Part shown: positions 49,454 to 60,337 of the stretch, piece by piece | Position numbering within the stretch: position 1 is the stretch's first letter | How the letters are laid out: each line of letters begins with the position of its first letter | Assembly (NCBI RefSeq): GCF_025363195.1 | Contig: NZ_JANYEK010000079.1 | Span: 31,999-95,998 of the forward strand | DNA length: 64,000 nt | Source: Sphingomonas sp. | GTDB lineage: Bacteria > Pseudomonadota > Alphaproteobacteria > Sphingomonadales > Sphingomonadaceae | Direction: 5' to 3' | Translations under genes and position numbers: made by a program | The notes under the pieces: model-generated | The model's input: only the letters and a program-made list of their open reading frames with translations | The model's database searches: none | Told to the model about the DNA's origin: nothing

Positions 49454-52219
49454 ATGACAATGCGTATGCTGATCGACGCGCGCCACCGGGAAGAAACCCG
49501 CGTAGCGGTCGTCAACGGAACCCGTATCGAGGAATTTGATTTCGAATCCTCGGAGCACAAGCAGCTCAAGGGCAATATCTATCTCGCCAAGGTTACCCGG
49601 GTCGAACCGTCGCTTCAGGCGGCGTTCGTGGATTATGGCGGCAATCGCCACGGCTTCCTGGCGTTCAGCGAAATCCACCCTGATTATTACCAGATCCCCA
49701 AGGAAGATCGCGATGCCCTGCTGCGCGAAGAGGCCGAGCATGCCGCCGAGGAAGCCGCGCTGCGCGCCGAGCATGACGATGATGACGATGAGCTTCACGA
49801 GGATTTCGGCGATGGCGACAGCCATGCCGAGGGTGATGACGATCATGGCGATGATCTGGACGAGGATTCGATCGAGCGCTTCGAGGACGATGGCGGTGTA
49901 GAAGCCGAAGTCGCCGCCGAAGAGGGTGGAGAAGAGCGTCCGCGTCGCCGCAAGCGCAGCGCCACCGACGCTGCGGTCGACGATTTGCGCGAACGCCGCA
50001 CGAGCCTGCGCCACCGCTACAAGATCCAGGACGTCATCCGCCGCCGCCAGGTGCTGCTGGTTCAGGTCGTCAAGGAAGAACGCGGCAACAAGGGCGCTGC
50101 ACTGACCAGCTATCTGTCGCTGGCCGGGCGCTATTGCGTGCTGATGCCCAACACGTCGCATGGCGGCGGGATCAGCCGGAAGATCAGCAATGCAGGCGAT
50201 CGCAAGCGGCTGAAGTCGATCATGGCCGACATGCAACTGCCGCCGTCGATGGGCTGCATCGTGCGCACCGCCGGCCTGCAGCGCACGCGGCAGGAAATCC
50301 GCCGCGACTTCGATTATCTCGCCCGGTTGTGGGACGGGATTCGCGAAACGACGCTCTCATCCTCCGCGCCTGCCTTGGTCTATGGCGACAGCGATCTGCT
50401 GAAGCGAGCGATCCGCGATATCTACAACAAGGATATCGACGAGGTGATCGTCGAGGGCGAGGACGGCTATCGTCAGGCCCGCGAATTCATGAAGTTGCTG
50501 ATGCCGAGCCATGCGCGCAAGGTGAAGCATTATTCCGACGCCGTGCCGCTGTTCCAGCGCGCGCATGTCGAGGATCAGCTGGGCGCGATGTACCATCCGG
50601 TCGTGCAGCTGAAATCGGGCGGCTATCTGGTCATCAACCCGACCGAGGCCCTGGTGTCGATCGACATCAACTCCGGTCGTTCGACCCGCGAACATTCGAT
50701 CGAGCAGACCGCGACCGCGACCAATCTGGAAGCGACGCACGAAATCGCGCGTCAGTTGCGCCTGCGCGACATGGCCGGCCTGGTGGTGATCGATTTCATC
50801 GACATGGATAACGGCTCGAACGTCCGCAAGGTCGAGAAGGCGATGAAGGATGCGCTGAAAAACGATCGCGCGCGTATCCAGGTCGGTCGCATCTCGTCGT
50901 TCGGCCTGATGGAAATGAGCCGCCAGCGCCTGCGCACCGGCGTGCTCGAAGCGTCGACGCGCCAGTGCCCGCATTGCGAAGGCACCGGTCTGGTGCGCAC
51001 CGCATCGTCGGCCGGGGTCAGCGCGCTGCGCCTGATCGAGGACGAGGCGGCACAGGGTCGCGGATCGCATTTGACGCTGCACGCCAGCATGGAAGCCGCG
51101 TTCTACCTGCTCAACCGCAAGCGCGACGAACTGGCCGAGATCGAGGATCGCTACGGCGTGATGGTCCAGGTGACGGCCGACGGCGAGGCCGAGGGCGCGC
51201 GCATGTCGGTCGAGGTCGGCGGTCCGCCGCCGGCCCACGCCCCGCGCTTCGCCGCCCCGATCGAGGAGATCGAGGAGGATTATCCCGAGGACATCGAGGA
51301 TGAGGTCGAGGTCGAGGACGAGGAAGAAGCCAAACCGCGTCAGGCCCGCGAGCCACGCGAGCGCGCCGAGCGTTCGGTCGACGACGCCAATGACGACGCC
51401 AATGACGACGCGGGCGGCCGCAAGCGTCGCCGTCGTCGCGGGCGTCGCGGTCGCAATCGCCCGGAGGGTGAAGGTGAGAATGGCGAGGCGCGGGCCGAGG
51501 GCGGCGAGGATGGCGCTGCCGACGATGGTGCCTCAGCCGAGGATGCCGACACAGACGGCGAAGCAGCAGTGGACGCCAGCGGCGAACGCCCGGTCGCGAA
51601 CGAGGAAGACGGTGAAGGTCGTCGTCGTCGTGGCCGTCGCGGTCGTCGCGGTGGTCGTCGCAGCGAAAGCGAGCGGTCGGAGGGTGAGACGGTCCGTTTG
51701 GCCGAAGCGCCCGACGCCAATCTCGTCGTCGCCGAACCGACGGAGGCCCAGCCCGGAGCGGAAGCCGAGGACGCGCCCAAAAAGGGCCGCCGCCGTCCGC
51801 GCGCCCGCGCTGCCGAGCCCGCGCCAAAGGTCGCGGCTCCGGTGGTCGAGGACGCTCCGGTGGTTGCCGTCGAGCCGCAGGCCGAAGCACCGGCCAAACC
51901 GAAGCGTAGCCGCCGCAAGGCCGCCACGGCCGATGCCGCCCCGGTGGAAGCGGCTGCGGTCGACAGCCCGGCGATGATGGACACGCCGGTGTCGGAAGAA
52001 CCGGCCGCCAAGCCAAAGCGCAAGGCGCGCGCGAAGAAGGTCGATGCGGCTGCGGACGTCGGGGCACAAGCCCCCGCCATCCCGCTCCCCGCCGATGGCC
52101 TGGACGGGGCGGCACCGGTCGATGATGCTGCCGGTCCGGCAGAACGCGAGATCGACGCCGACCCCGGCGAAGCGGGCAGCCCCCGCCGCGGCTGGTGGCA
52201 GCGCACCTTCGGCGCGTGA
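49454..52219 (+). CDS. rne: Ribonuclease E/G
   Basis: 'MTMRMLIDARHREETRVAVVNGTRIEEFDFES...KGNIYLAKVTRVEPSLQAAFVDYGGNRHGFLAFSEIHPDYYQIP', 'QCPHCEGTGLVRT', Arg/acidic C-terminal tail. Confidence 0.98.
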   Translation: MTMRMLIDARHREETRVAVVNGTRIEEFDFESSEHKQLKGNIYLAKVTRVEPSLQAAFVDYGGNRHGFLAFSEIHPDYYQIPKEDRDALLREEAEHAAEEAALRAEHDDDDDELHEDFGDGDSHAEGDDDHGDDLDEDSIERFEDDGGVEAEVAAEEGGEERPRRRKRSATDAAVDDLRERRTSLRHRYKIQDVIRRRQVLLVQVVKEERGNKGAALTSYLSLAGRYCVLMPNTSHGGGISRKISNAGDRKRLKSIMADMQLPPSMGCIVRTAGLQRTRQEIRRDFDYLARLWDGIRETTLSSSAPALVYGDSDLLKRAIRDIYNKDIDEVIVEGEDGYRQAREFMKLLMPSHARKVKHYSDAVPLFQRAHVEDQLGAMYHPVVQLKSGGYLVINPTEALVSIDINSGRSTREHSIEQTATATNLEATHEIARQLRLRDMAGLVVIDFIDMDNGSNVRKVEKAMKDALKNDRARIQVGRISSFGLMEMSRQRLRTGVLEASTRQCPHCEGTGLVRTASSAGVSALRLIEDEAAQGRGSHLTLHASMEAAFYLLNRKRDELAEIEDRYGVMVQVTADGEAEGARMSVEVGGPPPAHAPRFAAPIEEIEEDYPEDIEDEVEVEDEEEAKPRQAREPRERAERSVDDANDDANDDAGGRKRRRRRGRRGRNRPEGEGENGEARAEGGEDGAADDGASAEDADTDGEAAVDASGERPVANEEDGEGRRRRGRRGRRGGRRSESERSEGETVRLAEAPDANLVVAEPTEAQPGAEAEDAPKKGRRRPRARAAEPAPKVAAPVVEDAPVVAVEPQAEAPAKPKRSRRKAATADAAPVEAAAVDSPAMMDTPVSEEPAAKPKRKARAKKVDAAADVGAQAPAIPLPADGLDGAAPVDDAAGPAEREIDADPGEAGSPRRGWWQRTFGA

Positions 52220-52240
52220 TCCGGCTTAACGGTTGAAGAC

Positions 52241-52275
52241 CGGCCCTCTCCCACACCGGGAGGGGGCCGTTTCTT
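52241..52275 (+). terminator. Rho-independent-type terminator after rne
   Basis: CGGCCCTCTCCC-acacc-GGGAGGGGGCCG followed by TTTCTTGTTGT. Confidence 0.7.
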
Positions 52276-52818
52276 GTTGTGACGGAAAGGGGTTTGGCGC
52301 CCGCCTTAGACCAATGTCGGTCGGTAAAACTGCCGGTACATTATCGCTTGAGCCGACATTCGGGCCACCACGCCCGTCCCGTTTTTTCATGTCTGGCGGC
52401 GCAATTTGGGAAAATCCAGCCGGGAACGGATTTCAGAAATACGGCCTTTGCTATAGGCCGCGAGCCTTACCAGCCGGCTTGCCTATTCCAATGGATGCTC
52501 CCGATTGAGGCTGTCTGCTGATCCGGTGGCCGTTTCGACAATCTCGCTCCAAGGGGCGTACTGCCCTCACGACCTCGTTGTTCAGATAGTGGCAGCGACT
52601 AACGGATGATCTGGCGAGATTGAGTATTCCCAATGCACCTGGTCATCTTATCAAACATCAGGATAAGCTGATAAATACTCGGAATTTGAATTAGCAAATA
52701 GATATAGAAACAATTTGTTACAAAAGATAGGTCTATTGCTTTGCCACTAGGCGGCCGCTGTGTCAGCATATCAGTTGCCGTCAAGCCGGCGGCGTTCGCG
52801 TTCTGAAAGGAATGTTTG

Positions 52819-53022
52819 ATGAAAAAGCTGCTAACAATCCTCTGTGCGGTAGGATCCTTCGGAATTGGCCCGGCAGTTTACGCCCTGCCAGATATCCAGT
52901 CGTCCGACTGTCGCTCCGCAAGCGTTACCGGCATGCGGACGGTATGCGAGGCTTGTGGAATATCTTCATGCTCAGGGTGTGAGATCGTCGGACATACATC
53001 GGACGGGAAACCGGTACTTTAA
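52819..53022 (+). CDS. Small secreted Cys-rich peptide, unknown family
   Basis: 67 aa 'MKKLLTILCAVGSFGIGPAVYA|LPDIQSSDCRSASVTGMRTVCEACGISSCSGCEIVGHTSDGKPVL'; signal peptide; SD 'AAAGGAA' upstream. Confidence 0.65.
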   Translation: MKKLLTILCAVGSFGIGPAVYALPDIQSSDCRSASVTGMRTVCEACGISSCSGCEIVGHTSDGKPVL

Positions 53023-53170
53023 ACGTAGGGGCGGGGAAGGGCGCGGCGGACGCATCCTCTCCCCGCGCCGTGTTTGACTCCCTGCCAAACGGGTTTCGTT
53101 CAGGGGTGCACATCGTACGGTATTTGCGAATGGCTAGGGGTGACTCTAACCAGATGTGTTGGATCAGAAT

Positions 53171-54109
53171 ATGCGCTTTAGTGCTGCTATTGGGCTAATC
53201 CTCTCGGCTTCCGTAACTGCAAATGTGTTTTATTCTCTTTATCCGTGTAATTTCTACAGCTGTAGTCTCGCGGATAACGTTTTTATTCTGTCGAAAGACA
53301 AGGCCAAGCGGGATTTTGCTGCGCGGGCCGTCGTTATGGCTCGGGAGCAATTTGCCCGTCTGTTTACCCCGGCGACGGAAAAGGGGTCGCTCCTGCTGGA
53401 TAAGGATATCAAGCAACCGCCGGTAATCAGAATCCAGTCGTATTGGGTCCTTAGATTCGACCCTTTCAGGCCAAAAAATCTGTCCGACGTCTTATCCGAA
53501 AACCCCCGTACCCAGAGTGTCAAGTTTGTTGGGCCTGAATATGCATCGATCAGAATGGCTGATGATGGCATGACGGGCCCTATTATCGGCAACCGCCTTG
53601 ACGTCACGAAACACGAACTGTGCCACGTATTCTTTTCTTCGTCGATGGATGGCAACAGATTCTCCGATGCGATGGATGAGATCGCCGGAATATCGTGTGA
53701 GTCGGGAAAGTCTCTTGATATCCGTCTGGACAGATTTAAGGCCCTTGCCGCAAGCGGCGTGCAAATGCCGTGGGATAAGTTCCTAGTCATGAGCCATCCC
53801 ATAAAGCGGCGAGACAAGCTGATAGCATTCTTGTCGGACAAGGCGAAGGAATCAGGTACATCCGTCAAGTTTAATGTAGATAACAAAAGCGCGCTGGGTA
53901 AAGAAATTGATCTATTTTATGCACAGTCCGCCGTTTTCGTTTTAACCTCGCAGAAAAAATGCCCGAATCAGCAAGTACTCAGCAAACTGGCTGAAAATTT
54001 GAGCCGAGGGAAAAGCTTCTCCGCCTGGCTTGCCAACAATGGGTTGGCGTGCAGTCCCCGAACCATCGGCGAGTTCAACGTGGCAGTGAACCAGGTTCTT
54101 CAACAATGA
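53171..54109 (+). CDS. Hypothetical secreted/membrane-anchored protein with an HExxH motif
   Basis: 'MRFSAAIGLILSASVTANVFYSLYPC' signal/anchor; 'VTKHELCHVFFSSSMDGNRFSDAMDEIAGISCE' (HELCH plus downstream acidic residues, gluzincin-like). Confidence 0.65.
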   Translation: MRFSAAIGLILSASVTANVFYSLYPCNFYSCSLADNVFILSKDKAKRDFAARAVVMAREQFARLFTPATEKGSLLLDKDIKQPPVIRIQSYWVLRFDPFRPKNLSDVLSENPRTQSVKFVGPEYASIRMADDGMTGPIIGNRLDVTKHELCHVFFSSSMDGNRFSDAMDEIAGISCESGKSLDIRLDRFKALAASGVQMPWDKFLVMSHPIKRRDKLIAFLSDKAKESGTSVKFNVDNKSALGKEIDLFYAQSAVFVLTSQKKCPNQQVLSKLAENLSRGKSFSAWLANNGLACSPRTIGEFNVAVNQVLQQ

Positions 54110-54155
54110 TGCCAGATGGACCAGGGGCAGGCGACCTCGAGATAAGGGGGGCACG

Positions 54156-56653
54156 ATGGAACCGATGGCCGGGTTGACCGTGATGCTGCTGCTGGGGGCG
54201 GCGGACGTGCAGCGTACGGTGGTACCTTCGGCGACGCCGCGCACGCCATCCGCACAGGCCGATCCCGGTGTGCCGGCGCAGCGCCCTGCCGCCGATCCGG
54301 CCGCGCCAAGGATCGAGTTCCTGGGCAAGGACGGCAAGCCGCTATCCCTGCCGCCCGATGTTCAGCGGCAGCTCGAGGAAGATTTGCGGAAAAGTCCGCC
54401 GCCGGTCGGGGTCGCGCGTTCGCCGGGGGATTTCAGGGCGGGCGACATCCTTGTCACCGCGTTGCGGGGATCGGTGATGTCGGACATTCCGCTGCAACGC
54501 ATTTCGGTCCCTTGGACATCAGGGCGTTCGGCGCCAGCAATGTCGAAGAATTCCTTCAGGCGCTCGGACCGCAACTGAGTAGCAATCGTGGGCGCGAGGA
54601 TCGCGGCCCGGTTACGCTGTTGAATGGCCGGCGGGTATCCGATTTTTCCGAGATCGCGCGTATTCCGACCGAGGCAATCGAACGGACGGAGATCTTTCCC
54701 GAGGAAGTGGCGCTCAAATACGGCTATCGTGCCGATCAGAAATTGGTCAACATCATAACATTTGCGCGATTCAAATCGCGGGTGGGTCAACTCAACTATC
54801 TGTTGCTGGGCGAGGGCGGTCGGGACACGCCGGGCATCATCGCCGATTATTTCGCGATTAGCGGCGATACCAGGTATAGTATCGGCGCGGATTATGATCG
54901 ATCCGGATCGCTGCTGGAAAGCGAGCGAGGCGTCGTGCAGCCATCGGGGACGCCGGATCTGGGTCGTTTTCGCACCTTGCTGCCGGAGGCCCGGCGGCTT
55001 GCCCTCAACGGACTGGTCAGTGGCACCGTGCTGAACGGCGTGTCGTCGACGCTGAATGCGCGGATCGAGGCGGTCGAGACCAACGCCCTCCTGGGTCTGG
55101 GGTTCGCAGGGCCGCTGCTACGTGACAGCGACACCCGCACCGTTGGTGTTGGAACCACGCAATTCGGCCGGATTAGCAAATGGACGTGGGCGGTCACGGG
55201 AGATTACACGCGCATCTCCACCCATGTCCTTACCGATACCGGTATCGCCGGACGCCGCGATGATGCCCGCTCGGTCGACGCGCTTGCGAATGCCGATGTC
55301 GTGCTCGCCGGCGCAGTGCTGGAACTGCCCGCCGGACCTTTGTTCACCAGCGTTCGTGGGGGAATCGACGTTCGTGATTTCACGAGCACAGCGCAGCGCA
55401 GCGGTCTGGCCGAGCGTACGGCCCTGTCACGCGACCGCGGGACTGTTCAGATCAACCTCGACCTGCCGATTCTGGGCAAGAAGGAAGCGCCTTCCCCGCT
55501 CGGCCGGCTGTCGGCGAATGCGAATTTCGCCGTCGAGCGGCTGTCCGACTTCGGTACGCTGCGCACGATCGGCTATGGCGTTTCATGGTCACCGGTCAAT
55601 GCGCTAAACCTGATCGTGTCTGCCACTGGGGAGGAGGCCGCACCAAGGGTCGAACAGCTGGGCGGACCAACGATAGTCACCCCCAATGTGCGCACCTTCG
55701 ACGTCACCCGCCGCGAGGTCGTCGACGTCACGCGCATTTTTGGCGGCAACCCGAACCTTCGTCCCGACGACCGTCATGTCGTCAAAATCGGGCTCAACGC
55801 GCAGCCGCTGTCGGCAACGGATCTCGTCTTAAGCATCGATTATGTCTCGACCCGGATCGATAATCCGATCGCGCCTTTTCCCATCCTGACACCAGAAATC
55901 GAGGCTGCGTTTCCCGACCGGTTCACGCGTGGAGCCAACGGCCGCTTGCTGGAGATCAACGACCGGCCGCTCAACTTCGCGCGTTCCCAACAGCAGCAGC
56001 TACGCCTAGGCATCAGCTTCACCCGGCCGCTCGGGCCGTTGCCGCTGGAAACGCAGAGCGCGGGACGCGTGTTCGCGAGCGAGGCTGACGTGCGTAGGGC
56101 CTACCCGGGCGCACGCGTCTTTGTCGGTGCGCCCGGAAGCCCACTCGCGCGTCGGGCCGAAAACGTGTCGAGCCGACTGTTTGCGAGCCTGTATCATAAT
56201 CTGGTTCTGGAAGATTCGATCGTGACTCGCGAAAGCGGGCCTATCCTTAATCTGCTTGATGGCGATGCAATTGATTTCCGTGGCGGCCGACCGCAGCATG
56301 AGATTGAGTTGCAAGCCGGGGCCTTCAAGCGTGGCCTAGGTATAAAGGTCACCGCCAATTGGCGGAGTGGAACCCGTGTCGACGATCTGGGGAATGTCGC
56401 CGGCAACCTGCACTTCGAAAGCCTAGCGACGGTCAACATCAACCTGTTCGCCAATCTCGCCGAACGCTTCGCCGGAGGTGCAGCATCGGCGTGGTGGTCC
56501 AAGGGTGCCCGCGCGACACTGGGGATCAGCAACCTGTTCAATGCCCGGCCACAGGTCCACGATGATACTGGCACAACCCCGCTTAGCTATCAGCCAGCCT
56601 ATCTTGATCCACTCGGCCGATCCATTTTGTTCAGTCTTCGCAAAGTTTTTTGA
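54156..56653 (+). pseudogene. TonB-dependent receptor-like outer-membrane protein, interrupted by a 1-nt frameshift near 54512
   Basis: ORF 54156..54578 ('...DILVTALRGSVMSDIPLQRISV') continues as ORF 54512..56653 ('LDIRAFGASNVEEFLQALGPQLSSNRGREDRGPVTLLNGRRVSDFSEIARIPTEAIERTEIFPEEVALKYGY...GRSILFSLRKVF'). Frames join with one extra base at the C-run 'gtcccttgg'. Confidence 0.8.
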
Positions 56654-56840
56654 GGAGATACCAGCGCTCGGTGTCGTGATCGTCGCCCCGATGGTCACCG
56701 AACGAGCCTAAGCCGGAATCATGCCGCGCGCCAAACCCATCCAGCGCCTCACCATATTCAACATTCATCCTCCCTCTCGCCCTTCACCCGGCATTCAGCG
56801 GCCTGGCGCCACGTCGGCTGGCGATGCGATTGCCTCCGGA

Positions 56841-58229
56841 ATGAAACTCCCCGATATGAGCATGATGAAACGCCCAGGACATAAGCCTTGGATCGCCGGA
56901 CTGGCCGTCGCGCTCCTGCTCTGGACGCAACCTGCGGCGGCGCAATCCATCCTGCGCGATGCCGAGACGGAGACGATGTTCGCGGAAATGTCGCGGCCGA
57001 TGATCATCGCTGCCGGTCTGTCGCCGACGAATGTGCGCGTGGTTATGATCAACGACGATTCGATCAACGCGTTCGTCGCCGGCGGCCAGACGGTCTACGT
57101 TCATTCCGGGCTGATCCAGGCGGCGGACAACGCCAATGAAGTGCAGGGCGTCATCGCGCACGAGCTTGGCCATATCGCCGATGGGCATGTCGTGCTGCAG
57201 GATGCCGGGGCAAAGCCGGCGCTTGGCATCTCGCTGCTCAGCATGGTGGTCGGGCTGGCCGCCGTGGCCGCCGGTGCGGGCGATGCCGGCCTGGCGATCC
57301 TGGGTCTCGGCCAGACCGCCGCGCAGGGCAAGTTCCTGGCCTTCACCCGCGTGCAGGAAGCGACGGCGGATGCGGCGGGCGCGAAGTATCTCAACGCCTC
57401 GGGCGTCAGCGGGCGCGGCATGTTGTCCTTCTTCCGCAAGCTGCAGAACCAGGAATATGCCTATGGGCTGAACAACATCGACCCCTATGCGCAGAGCCAT
57501 CCATTGAGCGGCCAGCGGATCGAGAGCCTGAAGGCGGATCTGATGAACGGTCCGTCGTGGAACGCCAAGCCGGATCTCGCGCTGGAGGAACGCTTCAAGC
57601 GCGTGAAGGCGAAATTGCGCGGGTACGTGGCCGATCCGAAGATCACGCTGAACGTCTATCCGGAAACGGACCAGAGCGTTTATGCGCATTATGCCCGCGC
57701 TTATGCGTGGCACAAATCGGGCTATCCCGACAAGGCCGATGAGGAGGCGGCGGCGCTGATCAAGGCCGATCCGCACGATCCCTATTTTCTTGAAATCCAG
57801 GGACAGATCCTGCTCGAGGCGGGCAAACCAACGAACGCCCTGGTGCCGCTGCGCGAGGCGACGGCGCGGTCGAACAATTCACCGCTGATCGCCACCACGT
57901 TCGGCCACGCGCTGATCGCGACCGACGACAAGAAGAATTATCCCGAGGCGATCACCATCCTGCGCCGCGCGGTGCAGCGCGACGACCAGAACCCGTTCGC
58001 CTGGTATCAGCTTGGCACGGTGTACGAGCGCACCGGCGACACTGCCCGCGCGATGCTGTCCACCGCCGAACAGGCCAGTCAGACCGGCAATTCGCGCCTC
58101 GCCGCCTACACCGCGCGCGGCGCGATGCAGGGGCTTATCGCCAATTCCCCGGACTGGATCCGGGCGCAGGACATCGCGATGACGGCGCAAAACGATCTGG
58201 ACGACAACCCCAAGCAGAAACGCCGGTGA
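56841..58229 (+). CDS. M48-family metalloprotease with C-terminal TPRs (BepA-like)
   Basis: 'NEVQGVIAHELGHIADGHVV' (HExxH), 'FTRVQEATADAAGAKYLNASG', C-terminal TPR-like repeats. Confidence 0.92.
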   Translation: MKLPDMSMMKRPGHKPWIAGLAVALLLWTQPAAAQSILRDAETETMFAEMSRPMIIAAGLSPTNVRVVMINDDSINAFVAGGQTVYVHSGLIQAADNANEVQGVIAHELGHIADGHVVLQDAGAKPALGISLLSMVVGLAAVAAGAGDAGLAILGLGQTAAQGKFLAFTRVQEATADAAGAKYLNASGVSGRGMLSFFRKLQNQEYAYGLNNIDPYAQSHPLSGQRIESLKADLMNGPSWNAKPDLALEERFKRVKAKLRGYVADPKITLNVYPETDQSVYAHYARAYAWHKSGYPDKADEEAAALIKADPHDPYFLEIQGQILLEAGKPTNALVPLREATARSNNSPLIATTFGHALIATDDKKNYPEAITILRRAVQRDDQNPFAWYQLGTVYERTGDTARAMLSTAEQASQTGNSRLAAYTARGAMQGLIANSPDWIRAQDIAMTAQNDLDDNPKQKRR

Positions 58230-58972
58230 TCGGACGCCTGACCGGATCCCCGCTGGCGCTGGCCGGCGTGTCGCTGCTTGCCGTGGCGTTGGGCGCGGGG
58301 GGCATGTGGGTGGCCGAACGCGCCGCGCCGGGGTCGCTGTCCGGCGTCGATCAGGTGCGGGTCGAGCGGGTCGTGCGCGATTATGTTCTGGCGCATCCGG
58401 AACTGATCCCGGAGGCGATGGACCGGCTGAAACGGCGCGAGGCGGGCAAGCTGATCGCGGCCAATCGCAAGCTGATCCTGGAACCGGTCGGCGATGCTTG
58501 GATCGGCAATCCGAATGGCGATGTGACGCTGGTCGAGTATTTCGACTATAATTGCGGCTTTTGCCGGTCGAGCCTGCCGACGATCGCCGAACTCATCAAG
58601 CGCGACCCCAAGGTGCGCATCGTGTTCCGCGAATTCCCGATCCTGAGCCCGCAGAGCATCCTGGCGGCGAAGTTGAGTCTCGCGGCAGCCGAACAGGGCA
58701 AGTTCAAGGTCTTTCATGACACGCTCTATGCCGCCGGTCCCGTCAGCGATGCGACGATGGCGGCGGCCGCCAAAGCGGCGGGGGTCGACATGGCCAAGGC
58801 ATCGGCGATGGCGCCTCGGGCCGAAACCGAGATCGCCACCAACACCGCCGTCGCGCAGCAACTCGGCATGACGGGTACGCCGAGCTGGATCATCGGCGAC
58901 AAGGTGGTCTCCGCCGCTTTGTCGCTGGAGGATCTGGAGAAGGCGGTGAAGGAAGCGCGCGAAAAAAGCTGA
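58226..58972 (+). CDS. DsbA-family thiol:disulfide oxidoreductase (Com1/ScsC-like)
   Basis: 'VTLVEYFDYNCGFCRSSLPTIAELIKRDPKVRIVFREFPIL...LGMTGTPSWIIGDKVV' (CGFC). Confidence 0.93.
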   Translation: MIGRLTGSPLALAGVSLLAVALGAGGMWVAERAAPGSLSGVDQVRVERVVRDYVLAHPELIPEAMDRLKRREAGKLIAANRKLILEPVGDAWIGNPNGDVTLVEYFDYNCGFCRSSLPTIAELIKRDPKVRIVFREFPILSPQSILAAKLSLAAAEQGKFKVFHDTLYAAGPVSDATMAAAAKAAGVDMAKASAMAPRAETEIATNTAVAQQLGMTGTPSWIIGDKVVSAALSLEDLEKAVKEAREKS

Positions 58973-58977
58973 ACCGA

Positions 58978-59172
58978 TCAGCCCTTCTTGTTGCGCCCGG
59001 CAAAGATCATCGCCGCCGCCACCGCAGCCGATCCGATCCCTACACCAAGCCCGATCGCATGGATCGGCCAGTTCTTGCCGTCCTTCTTCACGTCCTTCGC
59101 GCCGGCGCGCTCTTTGGCATCCTTGTGATGCTTGGCCGCTGCCACGATCTCGTTGGGTTCCTGCTCGGACAC
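58978..59172 (-). CDS. Small hypothetical membrane protein
   Basis: C-terminal part of ORF 58978..59229 with one TM segment; GTG at 59172 avoids overlap with tgt. Confidence 0.5.
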   Translation of the reverse strand: MSEQEPNEIVAAAKHHKDAKERAGAKDVKKDGKNWPIHAIGLGVGIGSAAVAAAMIFAGRNKKG

Positions 59173-59188
59173 GTCAAACTCTCCGTCG

Positions 59189-60331
59189 TCATTTCCTACT
59201 GCGATATTCCGCACGGAAGTCATTGGCAAACATCGTCAACGTGCCCCCGGCGATTGCGCTCCGCAGATCGGCCATCAACGCTTGATAGAAATACAGATTA
59301 TGCTCGGTCATCAGCATCGCGCCGAGCATTTCGCCCGATTTCACCAGATGATGGAGATAGGCCCGCGTCCAGCCGCCGCACACCGGGCAGGTGCATGTCG
59401 GATCGAGCGGCCCCTGATCCTCGGCGAACTTCGCGTTGCGGATGTTGATGGGGCCCGCCCGCGTAAACGCCTGACCCGTGCGCCCGGATCGGGTCGGCAG
59501 CACGCAATCGAACATGTCGATGCCGCGCTCCACCGCGCCGACGATATCGTCCGGCTTGCCCACGCCCATCAGGTAACGTGGGCGGTCCTCGGGCAATTGG
59601 CCGGGTGCGAAATCGAGGCAGCCGAACATCGCCTCCTGCCCTTCACCCACCGCGAGGCCACCGACCGCATAGCCGTCGAAACCGATCGCGGTCAGTTCGC
59701 CGGCACTTTCGGCCCGCAGCCGTTCGTCGAGCGCGCCCTGTTGGATGCCGAAGATGGCGGCGTTCGCGGCATGCGCCCCGCCGCCATCAAAGGCATCGCG
59801 GCTGCGCCTGGCCCAGCGCATCGACCGCGCCATCGCGGCCGCCTGCACCTCGCGCGTCGAGGTCGTCGGCACCAGTTCATCGAACGCCATGACGATATCC
59901 GAGCCGAGCAGGCGCTGGATCTCGATCGAACGCTCCGGCGACAGGGTGTGGCGCGATCCGTCGAGATGGCTCTTGAACGTCACGCCGTTTTCGTCACGCT
60001 TGGTCAGGTCGCTGAGGCTCATCACCTGATACCCACCGGAATCGGTCAGGATCGGTCGGTCCCACCCCATGAACCTGTGCAGCCCGCCGAGCCGGGCGAC
60101 GCGCTCGGCGGTCGGGCGCAACATCAAATGATAGGTGTTGCCCAGGATGATGTCCGCGCCGCTCGCGCGCACGTCGCCGGGCTTCATCGCCTTGACGGTG
60201 GCGGCGGTGCCGACCGGCATGAATGCGGGCGTGCGAATGAGTCCGCGCCGCATCGCGATCTCGCCGGAGCGCGCCTTGCCGTCGCGCGCGTGGATGGTGA
60301 AGTCGAAACGGGGCGGCATTGCGGGGTGCAT
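59189..60331 (-). CDS. tgt: tRNA-guanine transglycosylase
   Basis: '[33 protein letters not shown]...[18 protein letters not shown]...[30 protein letters not shown]...CTCPVC'. Confidence 0.98.
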   Translation of the reverse strand: MHPAMPPRFDFTIHARDGKARSGEIAMRRGLIRTPAFMPVGTAATVKAMKPGDVRASGADIILGNTYHLMLRPTAERVARLGGLHRFMGWDRPILTDSGGYQVMSLSDLTKRDENGVTFKSHLDGSRHTLSPERSIEIQRLLGSDIVMAFDELVPTTSTREVQAAAMARSMRWARRSRDAFDGGGAHAANAAIFGIQQGALDERLRAESAGELTAIGFDGYAVGGLAVGEGQEAMFGCLDFAPGQLPEDRPRYLMGVGKPDDIVGAVERGIDMFDCVLPTRSGRTGQAFTRAGPINIRNAKFAEDQGPLDPTCTCPVCGGWTRAYLHHLVKSGEMLGAMLMTEHNLYFYQALMADLRSAIAGGTLTMFANDFRAEYRSRK

Positions 60332-60337
60332 GGGGGT

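Noticed and set aside
51300-52256. Long ORFs in several frames at the rne 3' end
   Set aside because: Created by the Arg/Glu/Ala low-complexity tail of RNase E; the GACGACGCCAATGACG repeat there is coding low complexity, not a separate repeat element.
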